Assembly (NCBI GenBank): GCA_900318345.1
Contig: ONKD01000001.1
Coordinates: 124,001 to 188,000, forward strand
Direction of reading: 5' to 3'
Source of the DNA: an uncultured Prevotellaceae bacterium
GTDB taxonomy: Bacteria; Bacteroidota; Bacteroidia; Bacteroidales; Muribaculaceae
Length of the DNA: 64,000 bases
Shown: positions 44,022 through 52,998 of the stretch, piece by piece
Layout of the letters: every line of letters starts with the position of its first letter
Numbering within the stretch: position 1 is the stretch's first letter
Position numbers and translations under genes: made by a program
Notes under the pieces: generated by a model
Seen by the model: the letters and a program-made list of their open reading frames with translations, nothing else
What the model was told of the DNA's origin: nothing
Databases searched by the model: none

Positions 44022-45142
44022 TGACGATAAAACAGATTAGTGTGACCGTGGGTGAGATCACCCAGGGTTATGTGAACAACGAGGAACAGGGCGTGCGTGG
44101 CTATAACGGGTTGCTCGACATCCGCCCACCCTATCAGCGCGAGTTTATCTATAATGACAAGGAGCAGCAGGCAGTGATTAACACCGTGCTGCACGGCTAC
44201 CCGCTTAACGTGATGTACTGGGTGAAGCGCAGCGATGATGCGGAGTGCCCTTACGAGGTGATGGACGGTCAGCAAAGGACACTGGCGCTGTGCGAGTATG
44301 TGGCCGGGAAATTCAGCTTTAAGTTCAAGAATTTCTTTAACCAGCCTGCCGATATTCAAAAGCTGATTTTGGACTACGAACTGACGGTGTATGTATGTGA
44401 GGGCGAGCATAGCGAGAAACTCGAGTGGTTCAAAACCATCAACATTGCGGGTAAACCCCTCAACGAGCAGGAGATCCTTAACGCCATCTATGCTGGTCCG
44501 TTTGTGAGCGACGCCAAGCGTCATTTTTCAAAAAGCAACTGCGGGGCTTACAAGTTGGGCAAGGACCTAGTAAACGGCGTGCCCATCCGCCAAGAGTTCC
44601 TGAAGAGAGCCCTGGAGTGGATGGCCGACCATGAAAAACGCGAGGGCAAGGCACAAAGTGCCGTGGGTTACATGGCGCAGCACCAGCACGACCCCAACGC
44701 CAACAACCTGTGGACCTATTTCCAGAACGTGCTCAACTGGGCTATCACCAACTTTGACATGAAAAAGTTCAAGAAGATCATGAAGGGGTTGGACTGGGCG
44801 CTGTATTATGACATGTATCATGACAAGACGCTCGACACGGTGGCGATGGCTATGGAGATCTCGACCCTGATGCGTGACAGCGAAATCCAAAAAGCTAATG
44901 GTATCATCCCTTATGTGCTCACAGGCGACGAGCGCCATCTTGACCTGCGCGCCTTCCCAGAGGACATCAAGCTGGCTGTGTGGGAGCAGCAGGGGCACAT
45001 CTGCCCACTGTGCGGCAAGGAATATGACTTTGAATTTATGGAGGGCGACCACATCAAGCCGTGGCGCGAGGGCGGCCGTACGGTCATCGAGAACTGCCAG
45101 ATGCTGTGCCGCGACTGCAACCGCTACAAGGGAGCGAAGTGA
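44018..45142 (+). CDS. DUF262 protein with C-terminal HNH endonuclease
   Basis: A 374-residue protein. The N-terminal DUF262 (ParB/Srx-like nucleotide-hydrolysing) domain has RPPYQREFIYND (36-47) and the signature DGQQR (83-87). A helical middle region follows. The C-terminus (about 328-374) is an HNH nuclease with CPLCGKEY, DHIKPWREGG, N(C)QMLC and CNRYKG, including a CxxC...CxxC zinc knuckle. The family resembles GmrSD-like type IV systems, though those carry DUF1524 rather than this HNH. Translational coupling to the methyltransferase implies a functional pair, most simply a restriction or anti-phage module. No phage genes are nearby. Confidence 0.85.
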   Translation: MMTIKQISVTVGEITQGYVNNEEQGVRGYNGLLDIRPPYQREFIYNDKEQQAVINTVLHGYPLNVMYWVKRSDDAECPYEVMDGQQRTLALCEYVAGKFSFKFKNFFNQPADIQKLILDYELTVYVCEGEHSEKLEWFKTINIAGKPLNEQEILNAIYAGPFVSDAKRHFSKSNCGAYKLGKDLVNGVPIRQEFLKRALEWMADHEKREGKAQSAVGYMAQHQHDPNANNLWTYFQNVLNWAITNFDMKKFKKIMKGLDWALYYDMYHDKTLDTVAMAMEISTLMRDSEIQKANGIIPYVLTGDERHLDLRAFPEDIKLAVWEQQGHICPLCGKEYDFEFMEGDHIKPWREGGRTVIENCQMLCRDCNRYKGAK

Positions 45143-45394
45143 ATCGCCACAAAGTAACGAGCGACAGTTCATACCGCAGATACCTAAACCTAAAAAAAGC
45201 CTTTCATCATTGCTCCTCTTCTGCTAGGATTCTACCTTTGCACTAGAGGCCACAAAAATACATTTAACATTCGTTAAGGATTCCGTACGCCACATTACAC
45301 AATAAAACGACAAAGACACGTATTGATAATCAATGGGTTACAAAATTATCCCCTAAAAACCGCTCTGCCTTTTGTCACCACGCCTGTTATCAGA

Positions 45395-45445
45395 AGACTC
45401 AGCCTTTTGCCTTCGCATAGGGCCAAACGGCTGAATAAATTCACG
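45395..45445. repeat. Degenerate AACGGCTGAATA repeat copy
   Basis: CCAAACGGCTGAATAAATTCAC corresponds to the 22.77-kb copy ACAAACGGCTGAATAGATAC; the preceding TTTGCCTTCGCATAGGG is a weak match to TTTGCGTCTTTGCGTGGG. Confidence 0.5.
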
Positions 45446-45464
45446 GTAATTACACGTAAAAATA

Positions 45465-45495
45465 GTAGAGACGCAAGATGATGATGCGTCTCTAC
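45465..45495. repeat. Third GAGACGCA palindromic repeat
   Basis: GTAGAGACGCA/TGCGTCTCTAC, a perfect 11-bp inverted repeat with a 9-bp loop, same sequence family as the pair at 14.8 kb. Confidence 0.85.
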
Positions 45496-45552
45496 AGAGT
45501 TATTAAGAAATAACGTTAGTATGGTTCGTGAAATAGGTAGTTTCGGGGAGGG

Positions 45553-46503
45553 TTACTCCTCGGGAAGGGCGCGGAAGCCCTGGCCCAGGATCTCGGAGCT
45601 CTCCATGATATTAACGAAGGCGCCGGGATCGATGACGTGGAGCACTGAACGCAGCTTGATCATATCGGAGCGGTTGAGGGTGACATAGACCATCTTGCGC
45701 TCATTGCCCTTATAGAGGCCGCTGCCGGTGATGCAGGTGCCACCGCGCTTCAGGTCGTTGATGACATAGTTGCGAATGGGCTCGGGATTGTCGGTGATGA
45801 TAAACATGGTCCTGTAGCTCTTCATACCATCGATGACCAGGTTGATGACCTTGCCCTCGATGAAGATGATGAGGATCGAATAGATGGGAAGACGGATGTC
45901 ACCAAAGGCGATGAGTGTGCTCAGGGTGATGATGCCGTCAACAATCATGACGAGAGTACCCAGGGAAACCTTGGTGTACTTGTGGATGATCATCGAGATG
46001 ATGTCCGAGCCGCCACTGGTAGCGCCCGAACGGAAGATGAGACCGATGGCCACACCATAGATGAGACCGGCGAGGACGGTGTTGAGGAAATAGTCGGGCT
46101 TGAACCAGCCGCCGTCATGGGGAATCTGCACCATGCCAACGCCTTCAATCTGGCTGATGGCGCCGTCATGAATCACAGGATCATATCCCCACACGCTCTC
46201 GAGCACAAAGGTTGCAGCAAAAATCAATATCGTTGAAACAATGGTCTTGATACCGAACTTGGGTCCAAGAATCCAAGTGCCGATAATCAACAGAGGGACA
46301 TCCATGCAGATGGCATACAACGAGATCTTCCAAGGCCACACGGTGTTGAGGACGTTACTCAAACCATAGGTGCCGCCAGGAGCCATCAGATAAGGGTTAA
46401 CAAACATCACATCGCCCACAGCGAAGAGGATGCTACCGATGGTGAGCAGGATGTAAGCAAGGATTTCCCGCGTGAGTTTAGTTTTCTTGTCAATTTTGAT
46501 CAT
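45553..46503 (-). CDS. YitT family membrane protein (DUF2179)
   Basis: About 316 residues with five or six membrane segments. Recognisable are the YitT repeat ILLTIGSILFAVGDVMFVNPYLMAPGGTYGLSN, the glycine-rich SGATSGGSDIISMII and the cytosolic DUF2179 C-terminal domain (YRTMFIITDNPEPIRNYVINDLKRGGTCITGSGLYKGNERKMVYV). Transport substrates are not established for the family. The MIKIDKK start is chosen over a longer reading because the promoter box lies between them and the hydrophobic region. Confidence 0.9.
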   Translation of the reverse strand: MIKIDKKTKLTREILAYILLTIGSILFAVGDVMFVNPYLMAPGGTYGLSNVLNTVWPWKISLYAICMDVPLLIIGTWILGPKFGIKTIVSTILIFAATFVLESVWGYDPVIHDGAISQIEGVGMVQIPHDGGWFKPDYFLNTVLAGLIYGVAIGLIFRSGATSGGSDIISMIIHKYTKVSLGTLVMIVDGIITLSTLIAFGDIRLPIYSILIIFIEGKVINLVIDGMKSYRTMFIITDNPEPIRNYVINDLKRGGTCITGSGLYKGNERKMVYVTLNRSDMIKLRSVLHVIDPGAFVNIMESSEILGQGFRALPEE

Positions 46504-46542
46504 AATTGTTTTGGAATTGGGTCGTATTTTTGAATTTGGCTG

Positions 46543-46550
46543 CAAAGGTA
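46543..46550 (-). promoter_or_regulatory. -7 promoter element for yitT-family gene
   Basis: Minus-strand TACCTTTG, full consensus, about 40 bp before the chosen ATG. Confidence 0.6.
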
Positions 46551-46569
46551 GTCATTTATTCTCAATGGG

Positions 46570-46611
46570 CAATAAAAAACAGGCTACGGAAATCTCACGA
46601 CTGCCGTAACC
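46570..46611 (-). terminator. Intrinsic terminator downstream of proS
   Basis: Minus-strand stem GGTTACGG/CCGTAGCC with a T-rich tail TGTTTTTTATT. Confidence 0.65.
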
Positions 46612-46703
46612 CACTATCTATTAGAAACCTTCTCCTGAAGGCATCTACTACAACATTCTGATGAATTCAAGTTTCTAAAGTGCTAGCGCACATTTATAAA
46701 CTT

Positions 46704-46759
46704 GAAGTTTAGAGTGTAAAGTTTAGAGATGTACAAGCTGTAACATAATCTCTAAACTT
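46704..46759. repeat. AAGTTTAGAG repeats with inverted copy
   Basis: AAGTTTAGAGT is repeated directly after 4 bp, and AAGTTTAGAGAT forms a perfect 12-bp inverted repeat with ATCTCTAAACTT 17 bp away. It sits just after the proS stop. Confidence 0.7.
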
Positions 46760-46762
46760 GAC

Positions 46763-48244
46763 TTAATAATTGCGTGCAAAGATGACGCGGCGATGGCTGG
46801 GCTTGCCAGTGTAGATGCACTTGCCCTCTTCCTCGACGGCATCCAGGGGGATGCAGCGGATGGTCGCCTTGGTCTCTTCCTTGATCTTCTCCTCGGTCTC
46901 GGTGGTGCCGTCCCAGTGAGCCAGAATGAAACCGCCCTTCTCGATCTGCTCCTTGAACTCCTCCCAGGTGTCGACCTTGCGGGTCATCTCCTCGCGCTGG
47001 CGCAGGGCCTTGTTGTAGATGTTCTGCTGAATCTCCTCAAGCAGATCCTTGACACGGTTCTCGATGCCGGCAAGCTGCTCGCTGGATTTCTCGAGCGTGT
47101 CGCGGCGCATGACCTCGACGGTGCCAGCCTCGATGTCGCGGGCACCCAGCACGAGACGAACGGGCACACCCTTTAACTCATAGTCAGCAAACTTGAAGCC
47201 GGGACGCTTGTTGTCGGCGTTGTCATACTTAACCGAGATGCCCATGCCGCGCAGGTTGTTGACGATGGGCTCGACAACCTTGTTCACTGCCTCGAGCTGG
47301 TCGTTAGTCTTGTAAACGGGCACAATGACTACCTGGATGGGAGCCAGGTGCGGGGGCAGCACGAGACCGTTGTCGTCGCTGTGGGTCATGATGAGCGCAC
47401 CCATCAGGCGGGTTGAAACGCCCCACGAGGTAGCCCACACGTCCTGCAGCTTGTTCTCCTTGTCGATGAACTTCACGTCAAATGCCTTGGCGAAGTTCTG
47501 GCCCAGGAAGTGGCTGGTACCCGACTGGAGTGCCTTACCATCCTGCATCATTGCCTCGATGGTATAGGTCTCGAGTGCGCCGGCAAAGCGCTCGTTGGCC
47601 GTCTTCACGCCCTTAACGACGGGCAGTGCCATGTATTTCTCGGCAAAGTCGGCATAGACGTTAAGCATCTCGATGGCCTTAGCCTCGGCCTCCTCCTTGG
47701 TGGCATGGGCGGTATGGCCCTCTTGCCACAGGAACTCGGCTGTGCGCAGGAACAAGCGGGTGCGCATCTCCCAGCGGAAGACGTTGGCCCACTGATTGAT
47801 GAGCAACGGCAGGTCACGATAGCTGTTGATCCAGTTGCGATAGGTGTTCCAGATGATGGTCTCGCTGGTGGGACGGATAACCAATTCCTCCTCGAGACGT
47901 GCCGACGGATCGACAACAACGCCCTTACCATTAGGGTCGTTCATCAGTCGGTAGTGGGTCACCACGGCACACTCCTTGGCAAAGCCCTCCACGTGGTCGG
48001 CCTCACGGCTGAGGAACGACTTGGGGATAAGCAGGGGGAAATAGGCGTTCTGCACACCTGTTGCCTTGAACATGTCGTCGAGCTGGCGTTGCATTTTTTC
48101 CCAAATGGCGTAGCCATAGGGCTTGATGACCATACAGCCTCTCACGGCCGATTGCTCGGCGAGGTCGGCTTTCACCACCAGTTCGTTATACCATTGAGAG
48201 TAATTGTCGGCTCTCTTAGTTAAATCCTTTAATTCTTTTGCCAT
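46763..48244 (-). CDS. proS: Prolyl-tRNA synthetase
   Basis: A 493-residue class II synthetase of the shorter, archaeal/eukaryotic-like form, lacking the editing insertion of the Escherichia coli enzyme. Motif 2 region [21 protein letters not shown]...[27 protein letters not shown] and motif 3 [24 protein letters not shown] are intact. The C-terminal zinc-like domain ends in Tyr (RRVIFARNY), usual for this type. It lies 28 bp after the OmpA-like gene and is the last gene of a five-gene minus-strand run. Charges tRNA-Pro in the cytoplasm. Confidence 0.97.
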   Translation of the reverse strand: MAKELKDLTKRADNYSQWYNELVVKADLAEQSAVRGCMVIKPYGYAIWEKMQRQLDDMFKATGVQNAYFPLLIPKSFLSREADHVEGFAKECAVVTHYRLMNDPNGKGVVVDPSARLEEELVIRPTSETIIWNTYRNWINSYRDLPLLINQWANVFRWEMRTRLFLRTAEFLWQEGHTAHATKEEAEAKAIEMLNVYADFAEKYMALPVVKGVKTANERFAGALETYTIEAMMQDGKALQSGTSHFLGQNFAKAFDVKFIDKENKLQDVWATSWGVSTRLMGALIMTHSDDNGLVLPPHLAPIQVVIVPVYKTNDQLEAVNKVVEPIVNNLRGMGISVKYDNADNKRPGFKFADYELKGVPVRLVLGARDIEAGTVEVMRRDTLEKSSEQLAGIENRVKDLLEEIQQNIYNKALRQREEMTRKVDTWEEFKEQIEKGGFILAHWDGTTETEEKIKEETKATIRCIPLDAVEEEGKCIYTGKPSHRRVIFARNY

Positions 48245-48272
48245 GATGATATTATAAATGTATTATGTGTTG

Positions 48273-48950
48273 TTATTTGTCTTTTGCGATGTGGCCCATG
48301 TTGATTGTCCCTTTCTTGGCCTGCTGGAGCATGGTCTTCTCGGGGACGAGGAAAATCTCCAGGCGGCGGTTGCGCTTGCGGTTCTCAACCGAGTTATTCT
48401 CGACGATGTTGTTGTTCTCATCGACGACCGGGTCGGTATCGCCCAGGGCATAGGGGACCACATAGTCCACGCTGCCGTTCTCGTCAAACCAGTCATAGAT
48501 GGCGTTGACGCGTTGACGCGTGAGGTTGAGCGTATATACCGAGCTGCCCGTGTTGTCGCTGTGCATGACCAGCAGCATCTTATAGAAACCGGGATTCTTG
48601 AGCATCCTGAGGAACGGCTTGAGCAATGCCTCGCCCACACTGTTCACGACAGTATCGTTAGGGTCAAACAACTGGCTGGCAGGGATGGTGATGACGATGA
48701 CCTCGTCGTCACGCATGACCTCGACCGCATAGTTTGACTTCTTGAAGGCGATGGCCATGTCATACTGAAATTCCTGAATGCGGTCGGCCTGCTTGTCGTT
48801 CTTGATCTCGGGTGTGGCCAGATTCTCGTCAAGAGACAGTTCATAGATGTCATCATCGTCATCCCTTGCAAAGGATGAGACCGGGCACATGATGAACATG
48901 ACTGCCATCAATGCCAAGATGATATGTGATACACGTCGTTGCATGCTCAT
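48273..48950 (-). CDS. OmpA-family protein
   Basis: A 225-residue exported protein. A signal peptide (VSHIILALMAVMFIMCPVSSFA) precedes a short acidic stretch (DDDDDIYELSLDE) and an OmpA C-like peptidoglycan-binding domain: LFDPNDTVVNSVGEALLKPFLRML, LLVMHSDNTGSSVYTLNLTRQRVNAIYDWF and NRRLEIFLVPE. A glycine before NRRLEI typical of the family is an Arg-rich stretch here. It sits between rimM and proS with gaps under 30 bp. Confidence 0.85.
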   Translation of the reverse strand: MSMQRRVSHIILALMAVMFIMCPVSSFARDDDDDIYELSLDENLATPEIKNDKQADRIQEFQYDMAIAFKKSNYAVEVMRDDEVIVITIPASQLFDPNDTVVNSVGEALLKPFLRMLKNPGFYKMLLVMHSDNTGSSVYTLNLTRQRVNAIYDWFDENGSVDYVVPYALGDTDPVVDENNNIVENNSVENRKRNRRLEIFLVPEKTMLQQAKKGTINMGHIAKDK

Positions 48951-48958
48951 GTATTTTA

Positions 48959-49492
48959 TCAGTTCAGATCAAGGAGTCCTTCAGGCAGGTCCATGACCAT
49001 CAATTTGTTATCAACATCAAACTCTACAATCAGGTCATCGGTGGCGGGCACCATGATTTCGCTACCGTCGTGGTCAACGACAAAGATAGCGTTCTCGGTC
49101 TGCTCGTCCACATCGGTGATCTCTCCCACCCTGCTGCCGTCGCTGTCACGCAGCTCAAAGCCGATGAAGAAATCCAGCGGGTAGCCGTCGGCATCGGCAT
49201 CGATGCTCTCCTGTCTATAATCACGCTTGAGGGCATAAATATCACGGTTCACCAGGCGCGCCGCTTCTTTCTCGTTCTCGATGCCATCGATGGTCAATAG
49301 CACGGTGTCGACACTTTTGGGCCTAAAGGCATTGACAAAGAACGGCACGAAGATGCCGTCGATGTCGCTCACGAGGCACGACAACCCACTCAACTCCTCA
49401 AGCTCCACATCGACAGTTGCCGATAGTTCGCCGGCAACGCCGTGAGGCTTGTTGTAGTGCCCGATGGCTATGAGTTCGTCGCGCGTGATCAT
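48959..49492 (-). CDS. rimM: Ribosome maturation factor RimM
   Basis: A 177-residue 16S rRNA processing factor for the 30S subunit head. It starts with the family motif region IAIGHYNKPHGVAGEL, continues with the two-barrel structure, and has the PRC-barrel stretch FFIGFELRDSDGSRVGEITDV with the conserved VPATDDLIVEFDVDNKLMVMDLPEGLLDLN ending. It lies 18 bp after DUF4290 and 8 bp before the OmpA-like gene, so all are probably co-transcribed. Confidence 0.93.
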   Translation of the reverse strand: MITRDELIAIGHYNKPHGVAGELSATVDVELEELSGLSCLVSDIDGIFVPFFVNAFRPKSVDTVLLTIDGIENEKEAARLVNRDIYALKRDYRQESIDADADGYPLDFFIGFELRDSDGSRVGEITDVDEQTENAIFVVDHDGSEIMVPATDDLIVEFDVDNKLMVMDLPEGLLDLN

Positions 49493-49510
49493 GCTACCCT
49501 ACTCTTGCAG

Positions 49511-50107
49511 TTACTTCTTTTTCTTCTTTTTGCCGACGGGTTGGGCCGGTTTCACGATTTGGTACTCATGCAGACGATGGGTGGCAGGGTCAAGACGGAT
49601 AGCGCCGTGGCTGTAACGCTCCAGATCCTTGAATATCTTGGCATCCTCCACATCCTCGTTGTTGATTTGGAAGATGAGCTTCTTCATGTGGTTAGCAAGC
49701 AGCATCACCAGCGCGTCGCGCTCCTCACCCTCGGGGTACTCGGCTGCGCGCTCAATCATGCGCTCGATATTCTTGCCATAGTGCCTGTAGACAATGGGCT
49801 CCAGCTCATACTGGATGGGGTCAGGCTTGGTGTCCAGGTTCTCCTCCATGATGATGTCGTCAAAGGGGAAGTCCACATCGAGCTTGAAACCACTCATGAT
49901 CATGAGGTGGTCCCACAGTTTGTGCTGATAATCGGTCTCGGCACGCAACTGGGGGAACATGTTTGACATGTTCTGCACGATGGTAAAGGCGCAACGCGTG
50001 CGCTCATCGCGGTCCTCGATGGTGAGGCAATGGTCCACCATCTGCTGGATATTGCGGCCATACTCGGGCAGCACCAGGGTCTTGAGTTGTGAGTTATATG
50101 TCAACAT
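49511..50107 (-). CDS. DUF4290 family protein
   Basis: About 198 residues starting MLTYNSQLKTLVLPEYGRNIQ, the conserved opening of DUF4290, a cytoplasmic Bacteroidota family of unknown function. It ends in a lysine tail (VGKKKKKK). The location upstream of rimM is frequent in the order. Three codons upstream is another ATG; the inner start fits the family. Confidence 0.88.
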   Translation of the reverse strand: MLTYNSQLKTLVLPEYGRNIQQMVDHCLTIEDRDERTRCAFTIVQNMSNMFPQLRAETDYQHKLWDHLMIMSGFKLDVDFPFDDIIMEENLDTKPDPIQYELEPIVYRHYGKNIERMIERAAEYPEGEERDALVMLLANHMKKLIFQINNEDVEDAKIFKDLERYSHGAIRLDPATHRLHEYQIVKPAQPVGKKKKKK

Positions 50108-50161
50108 AGTCTGCAAAAATACTACTTTTTTTTCAACTGTGAAAATCCCATATCGCTTTCC

Positions 50162-50866
50162 TTACAGATTGAGAATAGGATTCTTAGGTTTAGTTGCCTG
50201 AAATTCTTTGAGATAGAGAGGCGTGCTATAGGCCACATCAATGAACTGTTGTTCACGGAAGGCCTTCTCGGCCAGCGCCATCATCTCGAGTGCGACGGGC
50301 TTGATGCCAGCGATGAAGCGCATGTGGTCGTGCTTGAGCACCTCACGTGCCTTGTCACTGCCATTGCCCACTGCCACAAGGGTGTAACCCTCGTCGAGCA
50401 GACTTTCAAATGAATGCTCATCAAGAATCATGGCCTGGGGTTCCACCAGGGCCTCGAGAGCGGGCGTATAAGCGGCAGTATAGACCTCCATGCGTCGCGC
50501 GTCAATCATCGGGACATAGAGCAGTTTGTCCTCATCGATGAAATGGTTAAACATCGCGCTCACGGTGAGCAGTTGCAGGGTGTTCACGCCAATGAGCGGC
50601 ACTGACAAGCCAAAAGCGAGCCCCTTGGCTTCGCTCAGGCCGATGCGCAGTCCCGTATAGGAACCAGGGCCAATGCTCACCGCAATGGCATCGATAGACA
50701 CCTCGCGTGTGCGGGCATATTGCAACGCCTGTTGAACATACTGGCTCAGCATCGTGGCATGGGTCTGGCCCTCATAGTTCTCGCTATGGTCCAGCACTTG
50801 CCCCTCGCTGGTCAGCGCTACCGAGCACACCTCGGTCGAAGTCTCTATGTTCAGGATGGTCGCCAT
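50162..50866 (-). CDS. tsaB: tRNA threonylcarbamoyladenosine biosynthesis protein TsaB
   Basis: A 234-residue ASKHA-fold scaffold protein of the TsaBDE complex that makes t6A37 in tRNAs reading ANN codons. It shows MATILNIETSTEVCSVAL, the GPGSYTGLRIGLSEAKGLAFGL signature and PMIDARRMEVYTAAY. It is the first gene of the minus-strand run that leads to proS, and a promoter box lies directly upstream with a leader of about 19 nt. Confidence 0.95.
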   Translation of the reverse strand: MATILNIETSTEVCSVALTSEGQVLDHSENYEGQTHATMLSQYVQQALQYARTREVSIDAIAVSIGPGSYTGLRIGLSEAKGLAFGLSVPLIGVNTLQLLTVSAMFNHFIDEDKLLYVPMIDARRMEVYTAAYTPALEALVEPQAMILDEHSFESLLDEGYTLVAVGNGSDKAREVLKHDHMRFIAGIKPVALEMMALAEKAFREQQFIDVAYSTPLYLKEFQATKPKNPILNL

Positions 50867-50890
50867 TTCTTTATTTACCTAAAAAACGCG

Positions 50891-50898
50891 CAAAATTA
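50891..50898 (-). promoter_or_regulatory. -7 promoter element for tsaB operon
   Basis: Minus-strand TAATTTTG, full consensus; a TTTG lies 23 bp upstream. Confidence 0.62.
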
Positions 50899-50973
50899 CA
50901 AAAAAGTATTGACATGGCGCACAAATCACGGCAAATCCCGTCGTTTATCCCTGAAAAACGGTACTTGAGCCTA

Positions 50974-52968
50974 TCACAAGGCCAGGCGCAGCCCAAAGTG
51001 GACAAAGGCATCATCAGGGGCGCTATAGTCACGCGACGAGTTGCGGCAGTCGTTAGCCGGAGTGTACCAGCTACCGCTACGAATCACCCTATCCGAGCCT
51101 GTGGCTGGTCCCTGAGGATTCGTTTGTGCATCTGATGGGTAATCACCATAGAAGTCGGCACACCACTCATAACTGTTACCGCACATGTCATAGAGCCCCA
51201 ACTCATTAGGTTGCCGCTGTGCAACACGACGGCCGTAGGAATAACATGCGTTGTCAAAGTACCAAGCTACCTTATCGATAACATCGCTGCCGGCATAGGT
51301 GCAGCCATTGCTCTTGTTGCCGCCACGTGCGGCAAACTCCCATTCGGCCTCGGTGGGCAAGCGGAACGAGCGGCCAGTCAATGTGTTTAATTTAGTGATA
51401 AAAGTCATGCAGTCATTCCAACTCACGCCACCCACAGGCAGCTCGACGCCCTTCACGCTGCTAGGATTGGTGCCCATCACAGCTTTCCATAACGCTTGCG
51501 TCACTTCGGTTTGGCCGATATAATAAGGCGACAAGGTGACACGATGCACGGGGAACTCATTAGCAATGGCTTGATCATCAGTTCCTCCCATGTCAAACGA
51601 CCCGCCATCAACCTTGACCATCGTGAAGGTCACACCATTGACGGTAAACGATTCCCCATCGGTCGCGACTGGTCCGGAGCCATTCAAGAGCATGTCAATC
51701 AAGTAGGTAACGTCAGCGATGGTCGTCTCGTGGTCGTTGTTCGCGTCACCAATGCGTCCGGTAACCTCGCCCGACAACAACAGGTCTATCAATCTGGTGA
51801 CATCAGCAATAGTGATTTGGTCGTCGCCATTCACGTCGGCATAATCTCGAGCCAAACCCAATAACGCATATTGGCGCGTAGAGTAGTTGTTCCCGTTGGG
51901 TGTCAAGGCCGACAGTTGCCAATAGCTGTCATGGTTTCCACCCCAGCCCCAATTAATGTGGAACATCCCGTCACGATAGCCGTCGAGGACAAACGCATGG
52001 CCACCGTTGGAGTCGTCACTGCCCATATAGATAACAGGTCGTCCCTCGGCCAGCTCGTCATACATCATCTGCTCCCAATCGGCATCATTTGACGAGTCGC
52101 GCATCCAGGTCATGGCCTGGTTGCTGTACCCGAAGTAATAATTCATGGCGAAAGCGACGGTCGGGAAAACAGCGTTGCTCACCTGAGTGCCATAGTCCAT
52201 CTCGACCGACTGGCCGCAATACCTCATGAGCTGTGCCACAGCCGCTGCCTGGTCGCTCGTGTAGCTATAGTAGGTGGGGAGCATCTTGTCCCAATCAAAA
52301 GTCACTGGAGGCAGTTCCGGTAAATCGATACCACGCTTAGACGTGTAGGCGGGAATACCGAGGCATTGCCCTGACGGATAGCGATGATAGTACATCACTT
52401 GGGCCATCGCAGTAGCCACACATCCCGTGTAGGTTGGGTAATAGCCCACCTTGGGACACTGGCCATTGAAGGGTTGCGTTTGATCCCATGACGTCGCGAG
52501 CATCGGGAGAATATCGCTCAAGGACGAATCGCGATGAGGATCGCTAGTGCTGCCTTTGGCATCGGGATGTGATTGCAGGTATTCGAGTTGAGTGCAATAG
52601 CCGTCGAGCCATGCACGCATGTTGCAAGGCAGGTCTTGGATGTCAAAATCGCCGTTTTCGCTGTATCCGAGCACAGGTATTGCACCGTCATCGGCCGACA
52701 CGACTACCCAGCCTCCGTGGCTATTGTCGTTAAAAACATAATAGAGCGGGTTGTTGTTTTTGGAATCGGCATTGCGCGTGTAGGCCAAGGAGAGATCAAC
52801 CTGTGAAATGCTTGAACGTATTCCTGACTGATGGTGTGTCAAAAAATCAGTGGCGATGGCTTGTGCTTCATCGGCTTCGATCGTTGCGGCCTGAATGGAC
52901 AGCGCGCTACCAACGGCCATGGCAGCCACAATGAACAGCAATGGCTGCACTCTAATATTTGAAAACAT
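50974..52968 (-). CDS. C10 (streptopain-like) cysteine protease-dockerin-FGE-sulfatase fusion
   Basis: A 664-residue secreted protein with three modules. The N-terminus has a signal peptide and Spi-like propeptide (30-135). The C10 protease domain follows, with nucleophile Cys183 (TGCVATAMAQVMYYHRYP) and His324 (GGHAFVLDGY). The internal dockerin pair at about 377-430 (DVNGDDQITIAD, DANNDHETTIAD) is not terminal, unlike in the other proteins here. Last is a formylglycine-generating-enzyme-like domain (about 440-664): GSFDMGG, PVHRVTLSPYYIGQTEVTQ, RLPTEAEWEFAARGG, NELGLYDMCGNSYEW and the ending FGLRLAL. In bacteria such SUMF1-like domains often act in binding or oxidation. The threonine aldolase gene is 30 bp upstream. 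Confidence 0.9.
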   Translation of the reverse strand: MFSNIRVQPLLFIVAAMAVGSALSIQAATIEADEAQAIATDFLTHHQSGIRSSISQVDLSLAYTRNADSKNNNPLYYVFNDNSHGGWVVVSADDGAIPVLGYSENGDFDIQDLPCNMRAWLDGYCTQLEYLQSHPDAKGSTSDPHRDSSLSDILPMLATSWDQTQPFNGQCPKVGYYPTYTGCVATAMAQVMYYHRYPSGQCLGIPAYTSKRGIDLPELPPVTFDWDKMLPTYYSYTSDQAAAVAQLMRYCGQSVEMDYGTQVSNAVFPTVAFAMNYYFGYSNQAMTWMRDSSNDADWEQMMYDELAEGRPVIYMGSDDSNGGHAFVLDGYRDGMFHINWGWGGNHDSYWQLSALTPNGNNYSTRQYALLGLARDYADVNGDDQITIADVTRLIDLLLSGEVTGRIGDANNDHETTIADVTYLIDMLLNGSGPVATDGESFTVNGVTFTMVKVDGGSFDMGGTDDQAIANEFPVHRVTLSPYYIGQTEVTQALWKAVMGTNPSSVKGVELPVGGVSWNDCMTFITKLNTLTGRSFRLPTEAEWEFAARGGNKSNGCTYAGSDVIDKVAWYFDNACYSYGRRVAQRQPNELGLYDMCGNSYEWCADFYGDYPSDAQTNPQGPATGSDRVIRSGSWYTPANDCRNSSRDYSAPDDAFVHFGLRLAL

Positions 52969-52998
52969 GTTTTTTATTTATATATGGGTTTGTTAGTT

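Larger units (their letters stand above)
45143..45552. other. Gene-free interval downstream of the cassette
   Basis: Includes an orphan plus-strand promoter-like sequence (ATTG, 20 bp, TACCTTTG at about 45233-45240) with no gene after it, a 13-bp palindrome ATTGATAATCAAT, a degenerate copy of the AACGGCTGAATA repeat and the third GAGACGCA palindrome. It may hold remnants of a lost gene. Confidence 0.5.

Noticed and set aside
42345..45552. Whether the methyltransferase cassette is a recent mobile insertion with flanking duplications
   Set aside because: I found no integrase, transposase or matching direct repeats at its borders; only composition within the methyltransferase is atypical.
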